Source of the DNA: Cladopsammia gracilis
Lineage: Eukaryota; Cnidaria; Anthozoa; Scleractinia; Dendrophylliidae
DNA: 64,000 nucleotides
Assembly: GCA_022457155.1 (NCBI GenBank)
Contig: JAJGOT010000049.1
Span: 1,118,001 to 1,182,000 of the forward strand
Direction of reading: 5' to 3'
In this document: in pieces, positions 1-12,457 of the stretch
Layout of the letters: each line of letters begins with the position of its first letter
Position numbering within the stretch: position 1 is the first letter of the stretch
The notes under the pieces: model-generated
The model's input: only the letters and a program-made list of their open reading frames with translations
What the model was told of the DNA's origin: nothing
Databases searched by the model: none
Position numbers and translations under genes: made by a program

Positions 1-143
1 CAAGTCGTTATCGTAAAGTTTCCGTAACGTTATATCATAAAGTTGCCGTAAACTACTGTAAAGTTATCGCAAAGCCATCGTACAGTGCTGGTAAAACTAC
101 TGTAAAGCTACAGTAAATGGCTATAGCAAAGCTACCACAAACG
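1..143. repeat. degenerate short tandem repeat
   Basis: Recurring taaagtt.ccgtaa and ctgtaaag units of about 11-15 nt, strongly diverged. No gene. Confidence 0.5.
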
Positions 144-172
144 TTTACCACTCACTGAGTTAGCCATTGGTT

Positions 173-187
173 GGGGGGGGGGGGGGG
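173..187. repeat. poly-G run
   Basis: 15 G in a row. Similar runs occur at 806-819, 2977-2994, 11492-11509, about 20191-20208, 24561-24578, 33736-33751 and 54680-54700, and as poly-C near 19159, 25950, 49347 and 58721. Confidence 0.9.
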
Positions 188-1355
188 TGTATTGTGTACT
201 TGTGGAAAATTAAATTCGTTATACTTGACCTGCCAGAAATGAAGTATGACCAAGCTAAAATTTATTTGGACGGTCATCTTGACCGGTGGACGTCCCAAAA
301 TTATTTCCAGCCCTGTTTACTTTTAGTTTTACAGGCTATTTTTCATACGCAACTGATCTACATGTATGTTTTTTATTCAAAAACTGTTTACAGTCATTCA
401 TTTTTATGGGAAGTCGACAGCCTTTTTTTTCTCGCCTTTCTTTTTCTTGCTGTCTGATAATTAATAATATTATTTGCATGTCTAAAAATGAAATTTCCAG
501 CAATATTTTAACCTTGTACATTGTAAATGTCCATTTCGTGTATTTTCATAATGTTTTAAAACGAACTAAAGCAATAGTTCAACCTAAGTTTTATACCTGC
601 AACAAAAAGTCTTATACTGTAAATTCGCTCATGGACTGGTAGGAAAGCAATCAGGTAAGAGAGTTTGATAATGCATGTATCTATGCATAATATGCATAAT
701 ATATTCGCAGTTCTAATTTCCCTTGCATCATTTTTGATTGATTGGTTGATTGATTGTTTTGCAGGCTATTTTTCATGCACAACTGCTGGGGCGGATCTAC
801 ATGTAGGGGGGGGGGGGGGTCGGGGGGTTCGATCAAACCCCCTAAATTAAAACAGCTAATGTCAAAAACTTGTAAAAATATAAAATACAGGTAAATACAG
901 AATGGCATTAATTATTTTTAACTTTAAAAATATGATATTAAAACGCGCTGACTTCGCCTCAGGATGGCGGAAATTGCATTTCCGAGGACTTGAAATGTCA
1001 AAATTTTCTGGGGGAGGATGCCCCTGGGACCCCCCTACAGGGAGGACGTCTTCAGCGACCCCTTGATTGAACCCCTTCTGCTAAAAACCTGGATCTGCCC
1101 CAAAACTGATCAATGTTTTTTTATTCGAAAGTCGTTCAGTCACTCATTTTATGGAAAGCAGACAGTACAAAGTCAGTTTACAGTATAATATGTATAAAAA
1201 TGTCCAAATCAATTTATTACAGTATAACGTCATTTCACCAATCACACTACATGAACTAACAACGTTAACGGTGTACAGTTCATCTCTCTGCAACCCAGAT
1301 CTAGGACACCCAAAGCTCTATGACCGTGAACCATACAGGAGAGCACAACAGAGTT

Positions 1356-1514
1356 AGGTAGATTCTGCATGTACCGGTCACATATTACGTAAAACAAAAG
1401 GAACAAAGAACGACAATAATACAAATGCAAAACAAGACCAAAAAAATACAATACCTCACAAACAATAGAAGACAATGAGTGATTCATGGGTACCGGTACA
1501 CGCAGAAAGACCCC
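1356..1514. mobile_element. short MITE, copy upstream of PPOX
   Basis: Ends ggtagattctgcatgtaccg and inverted ggtctttctgcgtgtaccgg. Internal sequence nearly identical to 2694-2864. Confidence 0.65.
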
Positions 1515-1686
1515 AGAGTTACAAATTTTTCTGTCTGTGACAGTACTGGAAATAATTTTTCTTCCTTAGAAGGACATGTGTCCTTTCAAACCTCCATTTT
1601 GATCAGACATTTTACAAAATTGGTCGGACATCCGCCATTTCGGATTTTTCTGGAGACACATCCATTAGCATACACAACGTGCTACA

Positions 1687-1778
1687 AGCTCTCTTCATGT
1701 ACAGTAGCTCGATTCGAGAAAATTCAAATGACACGGCCTTTTCTGAATTTTCTCGAATTGAGCTACATGTAGAGAGCC
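1687..1778. repeat. foldback element
   Basis: agctctcttcatgtacagta and complementary tacatgtagagagcc around a short loop, arms about 35-40 bp. Confidence 0.65.
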
Positions 1779-2349
1779 GTTTACAGCAAAATAAAAGGTA
1801 CAAACAGTGTAAATCCTTATTATAATGTTTTTGGAATCAAATGCGATGAGTTAACAAGACTTTCAAGGCAAAAGCTATGTAATTTTTATGCTCGGTCACC
1901 ATGTCCGAGCATAGTATAATTTAAAATTGGTCGGACATTTTCGGATTTTGGTGGAACAATGTTCGATCACCGACTGTTATTTCCAGCACCTCTGTTCCTG
2001 CACTGTGTATGCTATCAGGGTTTAACGTAACGACAGCGAGGGAAGCATTGACTTTCATGTCTTTCATTTTCAGACTAGCCTCTTACAACAAGTTGCTAAA
2101 TGAAACACGCGCAAACTTACCCCTTGTCCTTGCTCTCCGCTTAGACTAACCATTTCTAAGTAGGGAGATAGTCGTTCACATCTCGCGCCTCCGAAGAGAT
2201 TCAGTCAGGCTAAAGAAAGAGTGATGTACGAACTACCGCATGACTTCCACGACAAATGGGTCCATGACGAGCCCGTGATCTTATTGACCTGCAGACATTT
2301 CAAAACGGTCCCACTTTTCTCGCGTTTTCCAAGTTTGCGCGTGTTTAAT
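1779..2349 (+). promoter_or_regulatory. PPOX upstream region
   Basis: About 570 bp before the PPOX start. No TATA box recognised. An in-frame ATG at 2224 gives a possible N-terminal extension ending HFKTVPLFSRFPSLRVFN, basic and hydrophobic, which could be 5' UTR or a longer N-terminus. Confidence 0.35.
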
Positions 2350-2604
2350 ATGGCGGCCACAGTGAGCAAGCAAAACAATTCCGCTTGTAAATTTGCCATT
2401 CTTGGCGGAGGAATTTCAGGACTAGCCGCTGCATATCGTCTTTTAAATAGAGTAAAAGATCCAAGCAACATAACTCTCCTTGAGTCAAGCAATCGTGTAG
2501 GAGGATGGATCCAAAGTTGTACTACGGAGCAAGGGGCGGTCTTTGAGATGGGTCCCCGCAGTATCAGACCTCATGGCAAGGCTGGAAAGGCAACACTGAA
2601 AATA
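2350..2604 (+). CDS. PPOX: PPOX coding exon 1
   Basis: 85 codons ending in phase 0 at a GTATGT donor. Holds the Rossmann-type FAD motif GGGISG and the FEMGPRSIRP segment. Confidence 0.9.
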
Positions 2605-5600
2605 GTATGTAGCACAGTCAAAGTCTGAGCAATTTCTGGTTTCTCCTAACAATATTAATACATTGTCAGGCACAGTTAGCCTCAGTCTAATTGAGGTAGA
2701 TTCTGCATGTACCGGAGCACATACATGTATTACGTAAGCCTTAAAACAAAAGGAACAAAGAACGACAATAATACAAATGCAAAACAAGACCAAAAATACA
2801 ATACCTCACAAACAATAGAAGACAATGAGTGGTTCATGGATACCGGTACATGCAGAAAGACCCCTAATTGAGCACACATACAAAAATACAATAACCACCT
2901 CTGGCCTCCCCCTCCCCCCTCCCCCTCCCCCCTCCTCTCATTGTCCCTAGCTAGACTAATGATGTTCGGTAAAGGTGGGGGGGGGGGGGGGGGGAGGGAG
3001 GGGTACTAAAACGGTATCAGTCATAATAAGATAACTAGCCTTGAGTGTACGCTCTTCTCCCCCACCCCCAGCACAGCTGGCGTCATACCCCCCCTGGGGG
3101 GGTACTCCCATATATGAGCATCATCATCATCTTTATTTAAAAAACACAGTAAATACATCAAGCATTAACAATTTAATATAAACTACAACTTAATAAGAAA
3201 CTATGTATGTAAATTAATCTTCTATAATTTAAAAATATAACTAACTATTAAAGAAAAGTAAACTAAAATAAAGCCTGTTTTACATGCTATATAGGTACGT
3301 GCCGCTGTGAAGGGTATGATTTTCAGGCAGCTTAGTCTGGGATAGGGTATAGTTATCAGAGATTTTTGGTCTAGAATAGGTATCATTTTCTGCAAAACTG
3401 ATCAGTTTCGTAAAGAAATTAAGTCTAGACAAGGTTTACTGGCAAATGGCATTTAAAAATCGGTACGGCAGGCAGTGCGACATTTTTACTGACCCCTGTT
3501 AACTAATAACTGATAGTGAACGAGTTTCTGGAAAATAGCGAGTCTGGAATAGGTCTAGGATAGGGTAGGGTTTTTTGGTGTTTAGTCTAGAATAGGGTTG
3601 TAAAATAATCACAGTCAAGATGGCTGAGTGAAAGTGTGTTTATTCCTCATGTTCTGTCATGTGATACATATCAATAACTAATGACTTGCTAGGGAGGGCT
3701 GAGTCTAGGTGTAACTTTCTTACATGTAGAACAAGTAATTTATATCACACCGTCATATTTTTGTGCTTTAACTCAAATCTTAACATCTGTGAGGAGAAAG
3801 GTGGTCCAAGGATCATCGTCAATGTTTTTACTGTATATCAAGTGACTTTAGTACATGTTAATTACAATGCCAACCAAGATCTTCTACAGTGTCTGTACAT
3901 GAAGGCTCTTCGAGGATCTTTGAAGGTCTTTCAAAGATCATATCAAGATTCACTGTATGGGGTTACTCAAACAATTTTTATCTTTAAAAAATATTTGACA
4001 GGTTTTTGACTGATAGTGACTGCACTGCATTGTTTTTCACCTGGGTTCTGTAGTCCCTCCCCATTTTATGCATGTCATCTTACTTCTCATATAAACACAT
4101 TTGAATGTTTTCATTTTTGTCATTGCTTTATAATGTCATTCACAGATTCATGATCTTGGATTGGAGAAAAAAATTATTGCAGTTCCCTCAAGTCATCCTG
4201 CTGCAAAAAGTCGATATATTTACTCTAAAGGAAAGCTGCATCAGCTTCCTACAGGAGTTATATCCTTGATAAGGAAACAATCGCTATTATCAAAGTCGTT
4301 GTTACCACTGATACTCAGGGAACCTTTTGTGAAAAGGAAACAGGATGATGTTGACGAGTCTGTGTATGACTTTTTCAAAAGAAGAATGAGTGAAGAGGTA
4401 AAGTGAATGTACAGCAGTTTGGTGATGGGCAGAGAAAGGAACGTCTGAATTTTCAACCTTTTCTCCAGTTGATACCCCTTTCATTTCTTTTTCTATTTCT
4501 GCACTGCAATGCCATTTTACTACTGGTTCTAGGAGAATTATAGTTATCCTATACAGCTGTAGGTCTAAAACACAAATTAATCCCCTTTCTTATAGCTCAA
4601 AGATAATCCATGAACATAAGGCTAGATGCTGTATGTACAGTGGCCAGAATGTTCAAACTAAAATGACCATCAACATTGTAGCTTCCAAACATAATTATTT
4701 TGTGTTGAAATTTCTGTCCATTCAAGTAACTTTGGAAACCTTTTTTTGTTACCACTTTTTCCGTGAAGGATATTGCAGCAGCCCTTTAAAATGCAAAAAC
4801 AATTTTCTCTACTCTTTTTTGAACCACAACAAATAATTATACATTGGAATCATGTTAATATGGACACCATTGTGACCAGAAAAAATATCTGTAGCAACTG
4901 TAGAGTGTCTGTATTTAAAGTGGGTTAATTTTACATAATATTTCTGGGTACTGTCTGGGCTTATATACAACCAGGTCTCTATATATTGAGCAGGTGTGTG
5001 TAAAGTGGCCCGGGGTCTTGATTTGTAAACCCAAGATAAGACATTGGTGAAGACATTTGTCCATAAAATGAGCTCAGAGAATAAATGCAATGTTTTTTAT
5101 ATAATGTTGTAGGTTAAAATTATTTTAGGTTAAAACTATTTCAAACTAGGTTAATTTTTATTTTCCTTTGTCTGAGATTAAGTTAATGAATCTGGGACAA
5201 AGGAAAATAAAAATTAACATAGTTGAAATAATTTTTAACCTAAAATAATTTTAACCTACAACATATACAAGGGGGTGACCGGCAACAACTGATATATTGA
5301 CCAGTTTGAGACTGACACTGGAATGACTAAATAAATGTGATCTCCCTCATGCCATGGATCAGCTAAAAAACTGGCAGAAGTTAATCAAAAGCATCCGAGC
5401 ACGCTCATACAGATGACGATGACGTGCACTTACATGTATTGCTTCCTGAAATAGAAACATTCACAAAGTACAATATCTGTGAATTTCCTTTGAATGTGCC
5501 GTTATTTTTCTGACAATGGGCAAATCATGATGTGCGAATAATGACACATGAATTATGGCGGATGAGTCATAACTGTTGATTTTGATCATGAATCATGATT

Positions 5601-8600
5601 ACCACACAACATACAGTGTACATCCCTGGCCATGCAGGAATCGGGTGCAGCAGAGCCTATCGGTCCAGTGCAGTTATATCCCGGCAACGTCAGAAACAGA
5701 ATGAGAGAGGCAGTTAGAAAAAAATCCGCCTCCCAGAACAGGAGAATGGAGTCCACAGACATCAAGTTTGGTCATGGAGCCAACCAAAGCGCACGAGGCA
5801 AAGCAACAAGGATGATCACTCCGATGCTACTGGGAGTAATTTCCAAGAACATACTCAAGGAAATGCTCAGAGCGTGATCTGGTCATAGAACCTTTCCTGT
5901 GGTGTGACAACAACAATAACAACAAACAACAAACGTCATGAAAAAATAATGTTTCTGCACACTGCACTGAGATCTTAATGGATTGTTTTATAATTTTTCA
6001 GGAAGTCATTGTCAACAACAACAGTTCTTTTCAGAACTACACTCACCCTGACGATTACAAACGACAGACTACTGATACTTTTGGGTTCAAACCATTTACA
6101 AATTAAGTCAGTATTTACTTTGGAACTCAATTTATGTATGAATTACCTTTACTTTTGTCTGATCATGGGCAGACCCAATGGGCATACCCTGCACACTGCA
6201 GTGAAATTGGCTGTAATGAGAGTACATGTATAAGACAGAGAAAATTTACAAAATGTAGTCACTAAACCAAACACTATATTATTATGAGGTTCTAAAGTGT
6301 GGTCCACTTTGTTTATTTTCTAAGGTAGCAGAGTATCTGAGTGATCCATTGTGCAGAGGGATTTTTGCTGGTGACGCTCGTTTGTTGAGTCTGAGGTCCT
6401 GTTTTCCTCCTGTGTATCAGTATGAGAATGAACATGGCTCCATAGTAAAGGGAGCATTCTTCACAAAAGAAGGTGCATATTACAATGAATTATTAAGAGA
6501 CAATGTAAATTTGTTCTTTGCAATTACCGATGATATTTTTATGTGTAGATCAAGTACCCCCTCCCCTCCTCTCTCCTCCCCTCCCCCTCCCCCCTCCCCC
6601 TCCCCCTGTTCCTTTTTCTGGGTGAGCACTGATGGAGACTACAAATCCTCATTAACCCTTTAAATTTCAAGATTGTGTGCCAAAATCAAAATTCAAGAAA
6701 AAATTCATTTGTTCACATGTATGTATAAATGTATGTTAAATGTTGCATTATTAGTACATACTGAAACAGTGGATAGCATTGTTGGCGTGCTCTGATTGGC
6801 TACTGAAACTCGGAATGGCAAGTGCTATTCACCTCCCAGCAATTTGTGCGCGAAAATTGTAATCGTTGACAGGAATAAATGGGTTAAAAAGCATCATTTT
6901 CGTTTTATTATCTCACTGTTTCAGTATTCAACTTCGCGGGTCGGTAAATATCCACCACTACCCACCTCCACTTCGGTGAATAGTTGTTAATTATTCTTAT
7001 TATTTTAAGTTCTTTTTACAAACATGCATAGCCTGTGAACAAGCGCCTTTGGGGGGTATGGTGTGGACTAATATAATAATAATGGGAGAGGGAAGGGGTG
7101 GCAGAGCCTGTGGACATGCTTCAAATTCCACTGACCCATGATTCCAGTGGCTGGTATCACCGATCATGCTCTGATTAGTCAGATCACCGGTTATTGACCG
7201 GTTTGCAGTGATGGCACAAACTGTTGTCATCTCAAATGCCAGTCATGGTAAAAATCAACACAGGGGCCATTAAATTTGCAGAATTATTCAATTTGCCGGT
7301 TGCATGGAATTTTCAGATCCCAACTTTAGAAAGCTTTCGAGTTAAGTTATTCGAACGGTTGTGAAATTTTTGTACATACTATATACTGCTACAAAAAGTG
7401 AACAAAAGTTATTGTTTCAGTCTGGAATATTGCCTAGTGGATTTAACAAAAGCCTAAAGTTTAGTTTTGTTTAGCGGTTGAAGTTACAGGTGTATTCCTA
7501 CAGTTGGTGAGCAGTGCACCATAGATCTTTTTGTTTACAAAAAACCCTTAATGTTCACGACACCAAGGCTAGTTGACGATCTTGTGTCAGTTGCATTTTT
7601 TTTTTTTTGCCTCAGAGGCTTGTTACATTGCCTTGTGAAGTGAAGAAACAGTGCATGAGCTGCACTTTATTGCAAGGAAAAGAAGACAGTTACATGTATG
7701 AATAAGTCACTCACCTCAAGTCCAATGATACTCCAATCTTTTGAATTCTTCCACTAAAATCACAGGTTGTTATCAAGGAACAACAAGCAATTCTTTGTTT
7801 CATAATTTGCTGAATTTACTTCAGAAACGACAGGCACTCGTTTTCAACTGGTCAAACTTGCAAGCTTTTGCATCACTCTTGTAGCATTGTGTAGTTCCAG
7901 AAAAAAATCCATACCCACCCCATGGAAGGTCATTGGAAATTCCTAGGGCGAGGGGGGTCTTAAAAGCCAACATTTTAGAAGCAATGCATGAAGCTAAACT
8001 TGAATTTCCTGGGGGGGATGGGGGGTGCCAAACAAAAAACCTTCCGTGGGGAGAGTATGGATATTTTCTGGAACTGCACATTTCCTGTGAGTGAACTCAC
8101 ACACACATGTACTTTTTAAATACTATTGATATTTTGATGTTCAGCCACATAACCACTTGTTGACAGATTGATTAACTTGTTGACATAGTAATGAAAGGAT
8201 AATTATTGGAGGGCGGATCGACGGCATTCAAAGAGAGTCCACATGCACAGCCACCCCTATCCCCTCCCCAGTCCGCGCTTTTAACCCAATACCCCGCAAA
8301 AAAGCCTGTTCACAGGCTGTACAAACATTGAATAATCTACTTTCTTATCACCTAAGTAACTCTTTTTGCTATGTTCCTGTATTTGTGTAATTACTTTTAA
8401 CTCCTTGTAGTATACGGTAGTAGTGTTGTATTATTGTATTAATGTTGTAATTATTATAAACATTCAATAAAAAAGGCATAGTTATTATTAATAATTAATA
8501 TAACAACTACCTAGGTGACTTATTTCTGTTGTTCTATCAGCCCCAGACACCTCTGTCCTAAGCCCCCTATCAACAAGAGCCCAGAAGGAGCATTGGAGCA

Positions 8601-10083
8601 CATGGTCTATTGAAGGTGGTATGCAGACTCTCTCTGACAAATTACATGAAGTACTTAAGCAACAAGGAGTTAATATTAAGATGAGCGCGCCTTGTACCTC
8701 AGTGGACATCGATCCTCAAGGAAAAATGATAGTGCATTGGCCAGGAAATGAGATTACAGTTGATCATGTGATAAGTAGTTTACCAGCACAGAGGCTTGCA
8801 AATATCATACCAAAGGATTGGAAGGCCCTTTCAGCTGAACTGAGCAATATTCATGCTGCAACAGTAGGAGTTGTGAATCTAGAATATGAAGGCAGTGTGG
8901 TGCCTTTAGAAGGGTTTGGATATTTAGTGCCATCCCCTGACAAAATTCAGGTTCTTGGGATCATCTTTGACTCTTGCGCTTTTCCTGAAAATGACAAACC
9001 TGGTGGAAAATCTACAAGGATAACAGTGAGTATTAAATGAGACCATTTAATGCCTTTACCGAGTTGTTCTCTTATAAGTTCTTGTTTTTATTTTATTTGT
9101 TAATCTCAAAATAATTAATATAATTATCAGGCCTCCTCTTGTTGATTAACGATAGCAGTGTAAAGGACAATCATTACATGTATTTTAATATCTAGCTGTT
9201 TTTAAATAATATGCAAGTAGAGCATTTTGGAAATATTTTGCTTTATTGTTCTTTTGTGTATCATGCCCTAAAAAATCATTTTTTTATCTACTCAAAATTG
9301 TCTTAAAACTTCGTCTGCAGCTAGTAATCGTGAGTACTACAAAATGTAAAAATTTCATTGTGAACTGTCTGAGTAGATTTTGAGAAAAATGACATTGTTT
9401 AAAACAAAGGGCAATAAGATGGCATTGCTATAGTAACTGCTGTCGCTTTGAAACCAGTGACACATAAGACTATGAATGCAATAGAAGCATGTTCCCTGCA
9501 AAATTTTGATTTCAAAACATACCCTCCACAGCAAAAAAAAAAAAAAAATTAGTCGAGCCTCCTTAAGAAGGGGCAAGTTGTCATTTGTGACAAAGTTGTT
9601 AGGACAGCTCAGGTGTGGTAGTTTTAATTTTTATTGGATAATACAAAATCAAAATTGAAACTCATTTCACAATATTTCGTTATTGTTTTCCAACTAATAA
9701 ATCGTCATTTTTGTTTCCTTACATCCCTATTATTTTTCTCTTTTTGTCTTTTCTAGGTAATGATGGGAGGTCACTGGTTTAATTCCTTATTTGGACATCC
9801 CGATTTGGTCGATCGCAATCACCTACAGGACGTTGCCATGGAAACAGCAGAAAAGACCCTCGGCATCCGCGCTAAGCCAACAAACTGTCTGACCAGCATT
9901 TTGCGTGACTCTATTACACAATACACGATCGGACATTCCGATCGTGTTAGAAATATTTGTGACTTCATTGAGTTACGCAAGCTACCGCTGACGCTGGTTG
10001 GCGCGTCTTATAATGGCGTGAGCGTGAATGATTGCATCTATAATGCACAGCAAGCAGTAGATCGGATTTTAGAAACGAACTAA
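2350..10083 (+). CDS. PPOX: protoporphyrinogen oxidase, complete five-exon gene
   Basis: Coding exons are 2350-2604, 4146-4397, 6325-6472, 8541-9025 and 9757-10083. All introns are GT-AG and the phases close, giving 488 aa against 477 in human PPOX. The family oxidises protoporphyrinogen IX to protoporphyrin IX at the mitochondrial inner membrane, the penultimate step of haem synthesis, using FAD and oxygen. Visible signatures are the N-terminal dinucleotide motif GGGISG (about residues 19-24), ESSNRVGGWI (about 45-54), FEMGPRSIRP (about 65-74), DPLCRGIFAGD, WSIEGGMQ, VDHVISSLPA and the C-terminal FAD-binding stretch GASYNGVSVNDC. Start chosen at 2350: A at -3, G at +4, and it opens right before the FAD motif. 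An in-frame ATG at 2224 would add 42 residues. The product closely follows animal PPOX from end to end; I see no frameshift. Several introns carry repeats. Confidence 0.95.
2694..2864. mobile_element. short MITE, copy in PPOX intron 1
   Basis: Second copy, same orientation as 1356-1514, with small insertions. Both share aacaaaaggaacaaagaacg and cctcacaaacaatagaagac. Together they flank PPOX exon 1. Confidence 0.65.
3088..3600. repeat. CCCCC-GGGGGTACTCCC repeat family
   Basis: It starts with ctgggggggtactcccatat and continues with diverged gggatagggt/tctagaatagg units. Related ends are at 10142 and 48545. In PPOX intron 1; about 170 bp of ctttatttaaaaaacac-type sequence interrupts it. Confidence 0.5.
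4146..4397 (+). CDS. PPOX: PPOX coding exon 2
   Basis: 84 codons after a CACAG acceptor, donor GTAAAG, phase 0 at both ends. Reads IHDLGLEKKI through RRMSEE. LHQLPTGVISLIR corresponds to LHALPTGLRGLLR of the human enzyme. Confidence 0.9.
5106..5262. mobile_element. 157-bp foldback MITE in PPOX intron 2
   Basis: gttgtaggttaaaattattt and its complement at the two ends, arms about 65 bp. Confidence 0.75.
5632..5877 (+). other. orphan ORF in PPOX intron 2, function unknown
   Basis: 81 codons (GPVQLYPGNVRNRMREAVRK, ILKEMLRA) in an intron otherwise lacking reading frames. Basic, no domain recognised. It could be a transposon scrap or chance; no splice sites favour inclusion in PPOX. Confidence 0.2.
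6325..6472 (+). CDS. PPOX: PPOX coding exon 3
   Basis: 148 nt from a CTAAG acceptor to a GTGCAT donor, leaving one base over. Encodes DPLCRGIFAGDARLLSLRSC, the highly conserved PPOX core segment, then GSIVKGAFF. The CT-rich run at 6556-6606 is already intronic. Confidence 0.88.
7030..8318. mobile_element. 1.3-kb element with AGCCTGTGAACA ends in PPOX intron 3
   Basis: agcctgtgaacaagc at 7030 and its near complement gcctgttcacaggct ending at 8318, each next to cccc/gggg-rich sequence. A second foldback is nested at 7889-8079. Confidence 0.45.
7889..8079. mobile_element. foldback MITE nested in intron 3
   Basis: gtgtagttccagaaaaaaat and inverted gtgcagttccagaaaatatc, continuing through ccatacccacccc, arms about 40 bp. 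Confidence 0.65.
8541..9025 (+). CDS. PPOX: PPOX coding exon 4
   Basis: 485 nt after a TATCAG acceptor, ending ACA before GTGAGT. It completes the split codon of exon 3 and returns to phase 0. Encodes WSIEGGMQTL, DHVISSLPAQ, VGVVNLEYEG and GFGYLVPSPD, all alignable with animal PPOX. Confidence 0.92.
9026..9756. other. PPOX intron 4, nothing notable
   Basis: AT-rich, with a 17-nt A run at 9532. No repeat structure or coding signal recognised. Confidence 0.6.
9757..10083 (+). CDS. PPOX: PPOX coding exon 5 with stop
   Basis: 109 codons including TAA, after a TTCTAG acceptor. Encodes VMMGGHWFNS, QYTIGHSDRV and LPLTLVGASYNGVSVNDC, the C-terminal FAD-binding part of the enzyme. Confidence 0.92.
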   Translation, partial: VMMGGHWFNSLFGHPDLVDRNHLQDVAMETAEKTLGIRAKPTNCLTSILRDSITQYTIGHSDRVRNICDFIELRKLPLTLVGASYNGVSVNDCIYNAQQAVDRILETN

Positions 10084-10289
10084 AACTGAGGCCGCGATGA
10101 GTTGGTAATGTTGTTTGTGGTCACTGTGGCAAGGGTGCTGACCCCCTGGGGGAGGGGGTACTCCGATATAGAAATGACCGGAGTGATCGTCATATCTTTT
10201 AGGAGGCAAAATTTGTAGACTGGTACCGCTTAGGGTATATTATCGCGGTACCATTTAGTGTATGGAGCCAAAAATTGGGCACAATACTC

Positions 10290-10295
10290 AATAAA
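10290..10295 (+). promoter_or_regulatory. candidate PPOX poly(A) signal
   Basis: AATAAA about 207 bp past the PPOX stop, the first canonical signal downstream. It lies inside sequence shared with the GGGGGTACTCC repeat family that starts near 10142, so the transcript end may be repeat-derived. This is an inference from position only. Confidence 0.45.
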
Positions 10296-10860
10296 AATTC
10301 TAACGAGTGTTGTTTAGAATTGGTATCTCTGAGGAGTTTAAAATGAATTGGAGCCACACTCACAAAACGAGGTTCTGGTGCCTTTCGTTTTTGTTTTTTT
10401 GTTTTTTTCAAAAATTTCCAACGATCATCCCTGTCATTTTTAGATTGGAAGTCCCACGGGTGTTGATCACGTACATCACACTCCCCTGTTAGACACGGTC
10501 AATGATTTCACTATATCGTATGGGAATTTTTTTTTTGTCAATACTATGCGCTCCTAGTCACCTTAGTGTAATAAGTGAATCTGTCACATATAATTTCCCA
10601 TTGAATGAAACCGCAAAGTAATAGTAACGAAATGGCACGAAGCCATGTGGACGTACGGGTGGTCTAAATTAGATAACATTAAAACTTATTGAAACTCAGC
10701 TTGGTTGTAAGTTAAAATCTACATTGCAAAAAAGATACTTTCTTCACTCATTCGACAACAGGAACGCGCCATGCAAACAAAAGTAAATGCACGTTCCTAT
10801 TGAAATAAGCGCATTTGGGCAATTTTGGAGAGTGCGCTATATTATTTATTAATGCACTTT

Positions 10861-10864
10861 ATTA

Positions 10865-10912
<48 letters not shown>

Positions 10913-10927
10913 TAATTATTATTATTA
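10861..10927. repeat. (ATT)n microsatellite
   Basis: About 20 units with a single interruption. Confidence 0.95.
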
Positions 10928-11161
10928 GAACTGAACTGTTCCTTTAATATTTTGGCTTTGTGTTGAATAATAAACAAGCTGGCGAAACTTTAATCTCCGC
11001 GCGCTGGCATCACGCAAGCTCCAAATAAATTTGATTGCCTGATTTCGCGCATTCATGACACAGCAAAAAAGAGAACGGCCGGTTTGCAACGGCATTGTTG
11101 CTGTCAAAATAGTTGAACAAAAAAGTTCAAAAAACTGCGTGGCACTTGTGACACAATAAAT

Positions 11162-11243
11162 AATGGAAAATGTTAATGTTGAAAAGTGCCAAAATTTTCG
11201 GCTTTCAAATTTTCGGCACTTTTCAACATTAACATTTTCCATT
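11162..11243. repeat. 82-bp foldback
   Basis: aatggaaaatgttaatgttg and exact complement, 29-bp arms around a 23-nt loop. Confidence 0.8.
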
Positions 11244-12145
11244 GTTACTGTCAAGACTTCGACGCGCACGGAAAAATTCCTGTTCGCATCTTTCCGAGCC
11301 CTCCAGAGCTAAACAAATGTTCCTGGCACACGTTTAGAGCACATTAGTTCGGCCAGTGTCACACCTATGAGAAAATTCATCACGCAAACTATGCAGTTTC
11401 ACAAGATTATTGTTTAAATATGAAGTCAATGAAATAAGGAAAAACGTTTTGTATTTCTACCATCGAATACGTTCCATTTTCCCTGGAAATAGGGGGGGGG
11501 GGGGGGGGGAGGAGTATGTTATGGTAAATATTGAAAAAAAAAAATGGAACGTTTGCTAAGTAGTGGCAGAAATTAAACTAAATTGATGATGCTGTTTATT
11601 TACAGCGGTAAACACCATTAATGGTAATATATTTGCTAAGTTTGAATTCTGGCTTTCGTGGAAAATAATTCAGTTTTCTGTTTCCAATTGGAACAACAAC
11701 AACAATTTATTTTTTTTAAATAATCAAACAAAATATAGTAGCAACCCGCAATTAACTAGAGTTAATCGTGGCGGGTTGCTGTGCACTAAGCTGTTACAGA
11801 AGCTCACTATAAAATAAATGAATAACAGTAGATAAAATAAGGAATGAATAATTTATGATTAGTTACAACAACATGCAAATAAATTAATAGTAGATATAAA
11901 TAAATTAAGGAGAAGGGGTAATAAAATGCAGATTAAAGTCAATTAAGTGTTTTAAAATAACGTTGCCTTTACACAACTGAAAGAGAACCAAAAAATTATT
12001 TAGCAAATGTATCTAAGTAATCGCACACAAAATAACGTACATCTATGAAAAAGAAAACTGGACAAAAAAAAAAACAACCCGCTTTGTGCTGATTATTTTT
12101 GTACGGGCTCTTACGTCATAGAGCAAACTCCATAATACATTGTAT

Positions 12146-12457
12146 ACAGTCTTTTGATTAAACGTTGTCATTGAAATCGGTCTCATCCCTACGCGACCAG
12201 ACCGAAAAGGATTATGGAGAGAAATCAATTCACATTCAACAGCTGCACATTATCAAAATACGGAACGTCCTTAACGGAATATGTATCGAAGCGACTCTTG
12301 TCTTTGCGTAGCACGCGAAGACAAACGTGAGTTTTGTTCTCCATTGTAAACGCGATAGAGAATAATTAATCATGCATTTTAATTCACCCATACTCCCTTT
12401 CGGTCTGGTCGCGTAGGGGTAAGACCGATCAGTGACAACGTTTAATCAAGGGACTGT
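12146..12457. mobile_element. foldback MITE just upstream of PDE9A
   Basis: acagtcttttgattaaacgt and its near complement ending at 12457, arms about 70 bp including tacgcgaccagaccgaaa. It ends 132 bp before the PDE9A start codon, so it may overlap the promoter or 5' UTR. Confidence 0.75.

Noticed and set aside
6349..6663. Extension of PPOX exon 3 to 6663
   Set aside because: Reads into a CT-rich intronic run; the donor at 6473 joins 8541 in the conserved frame.
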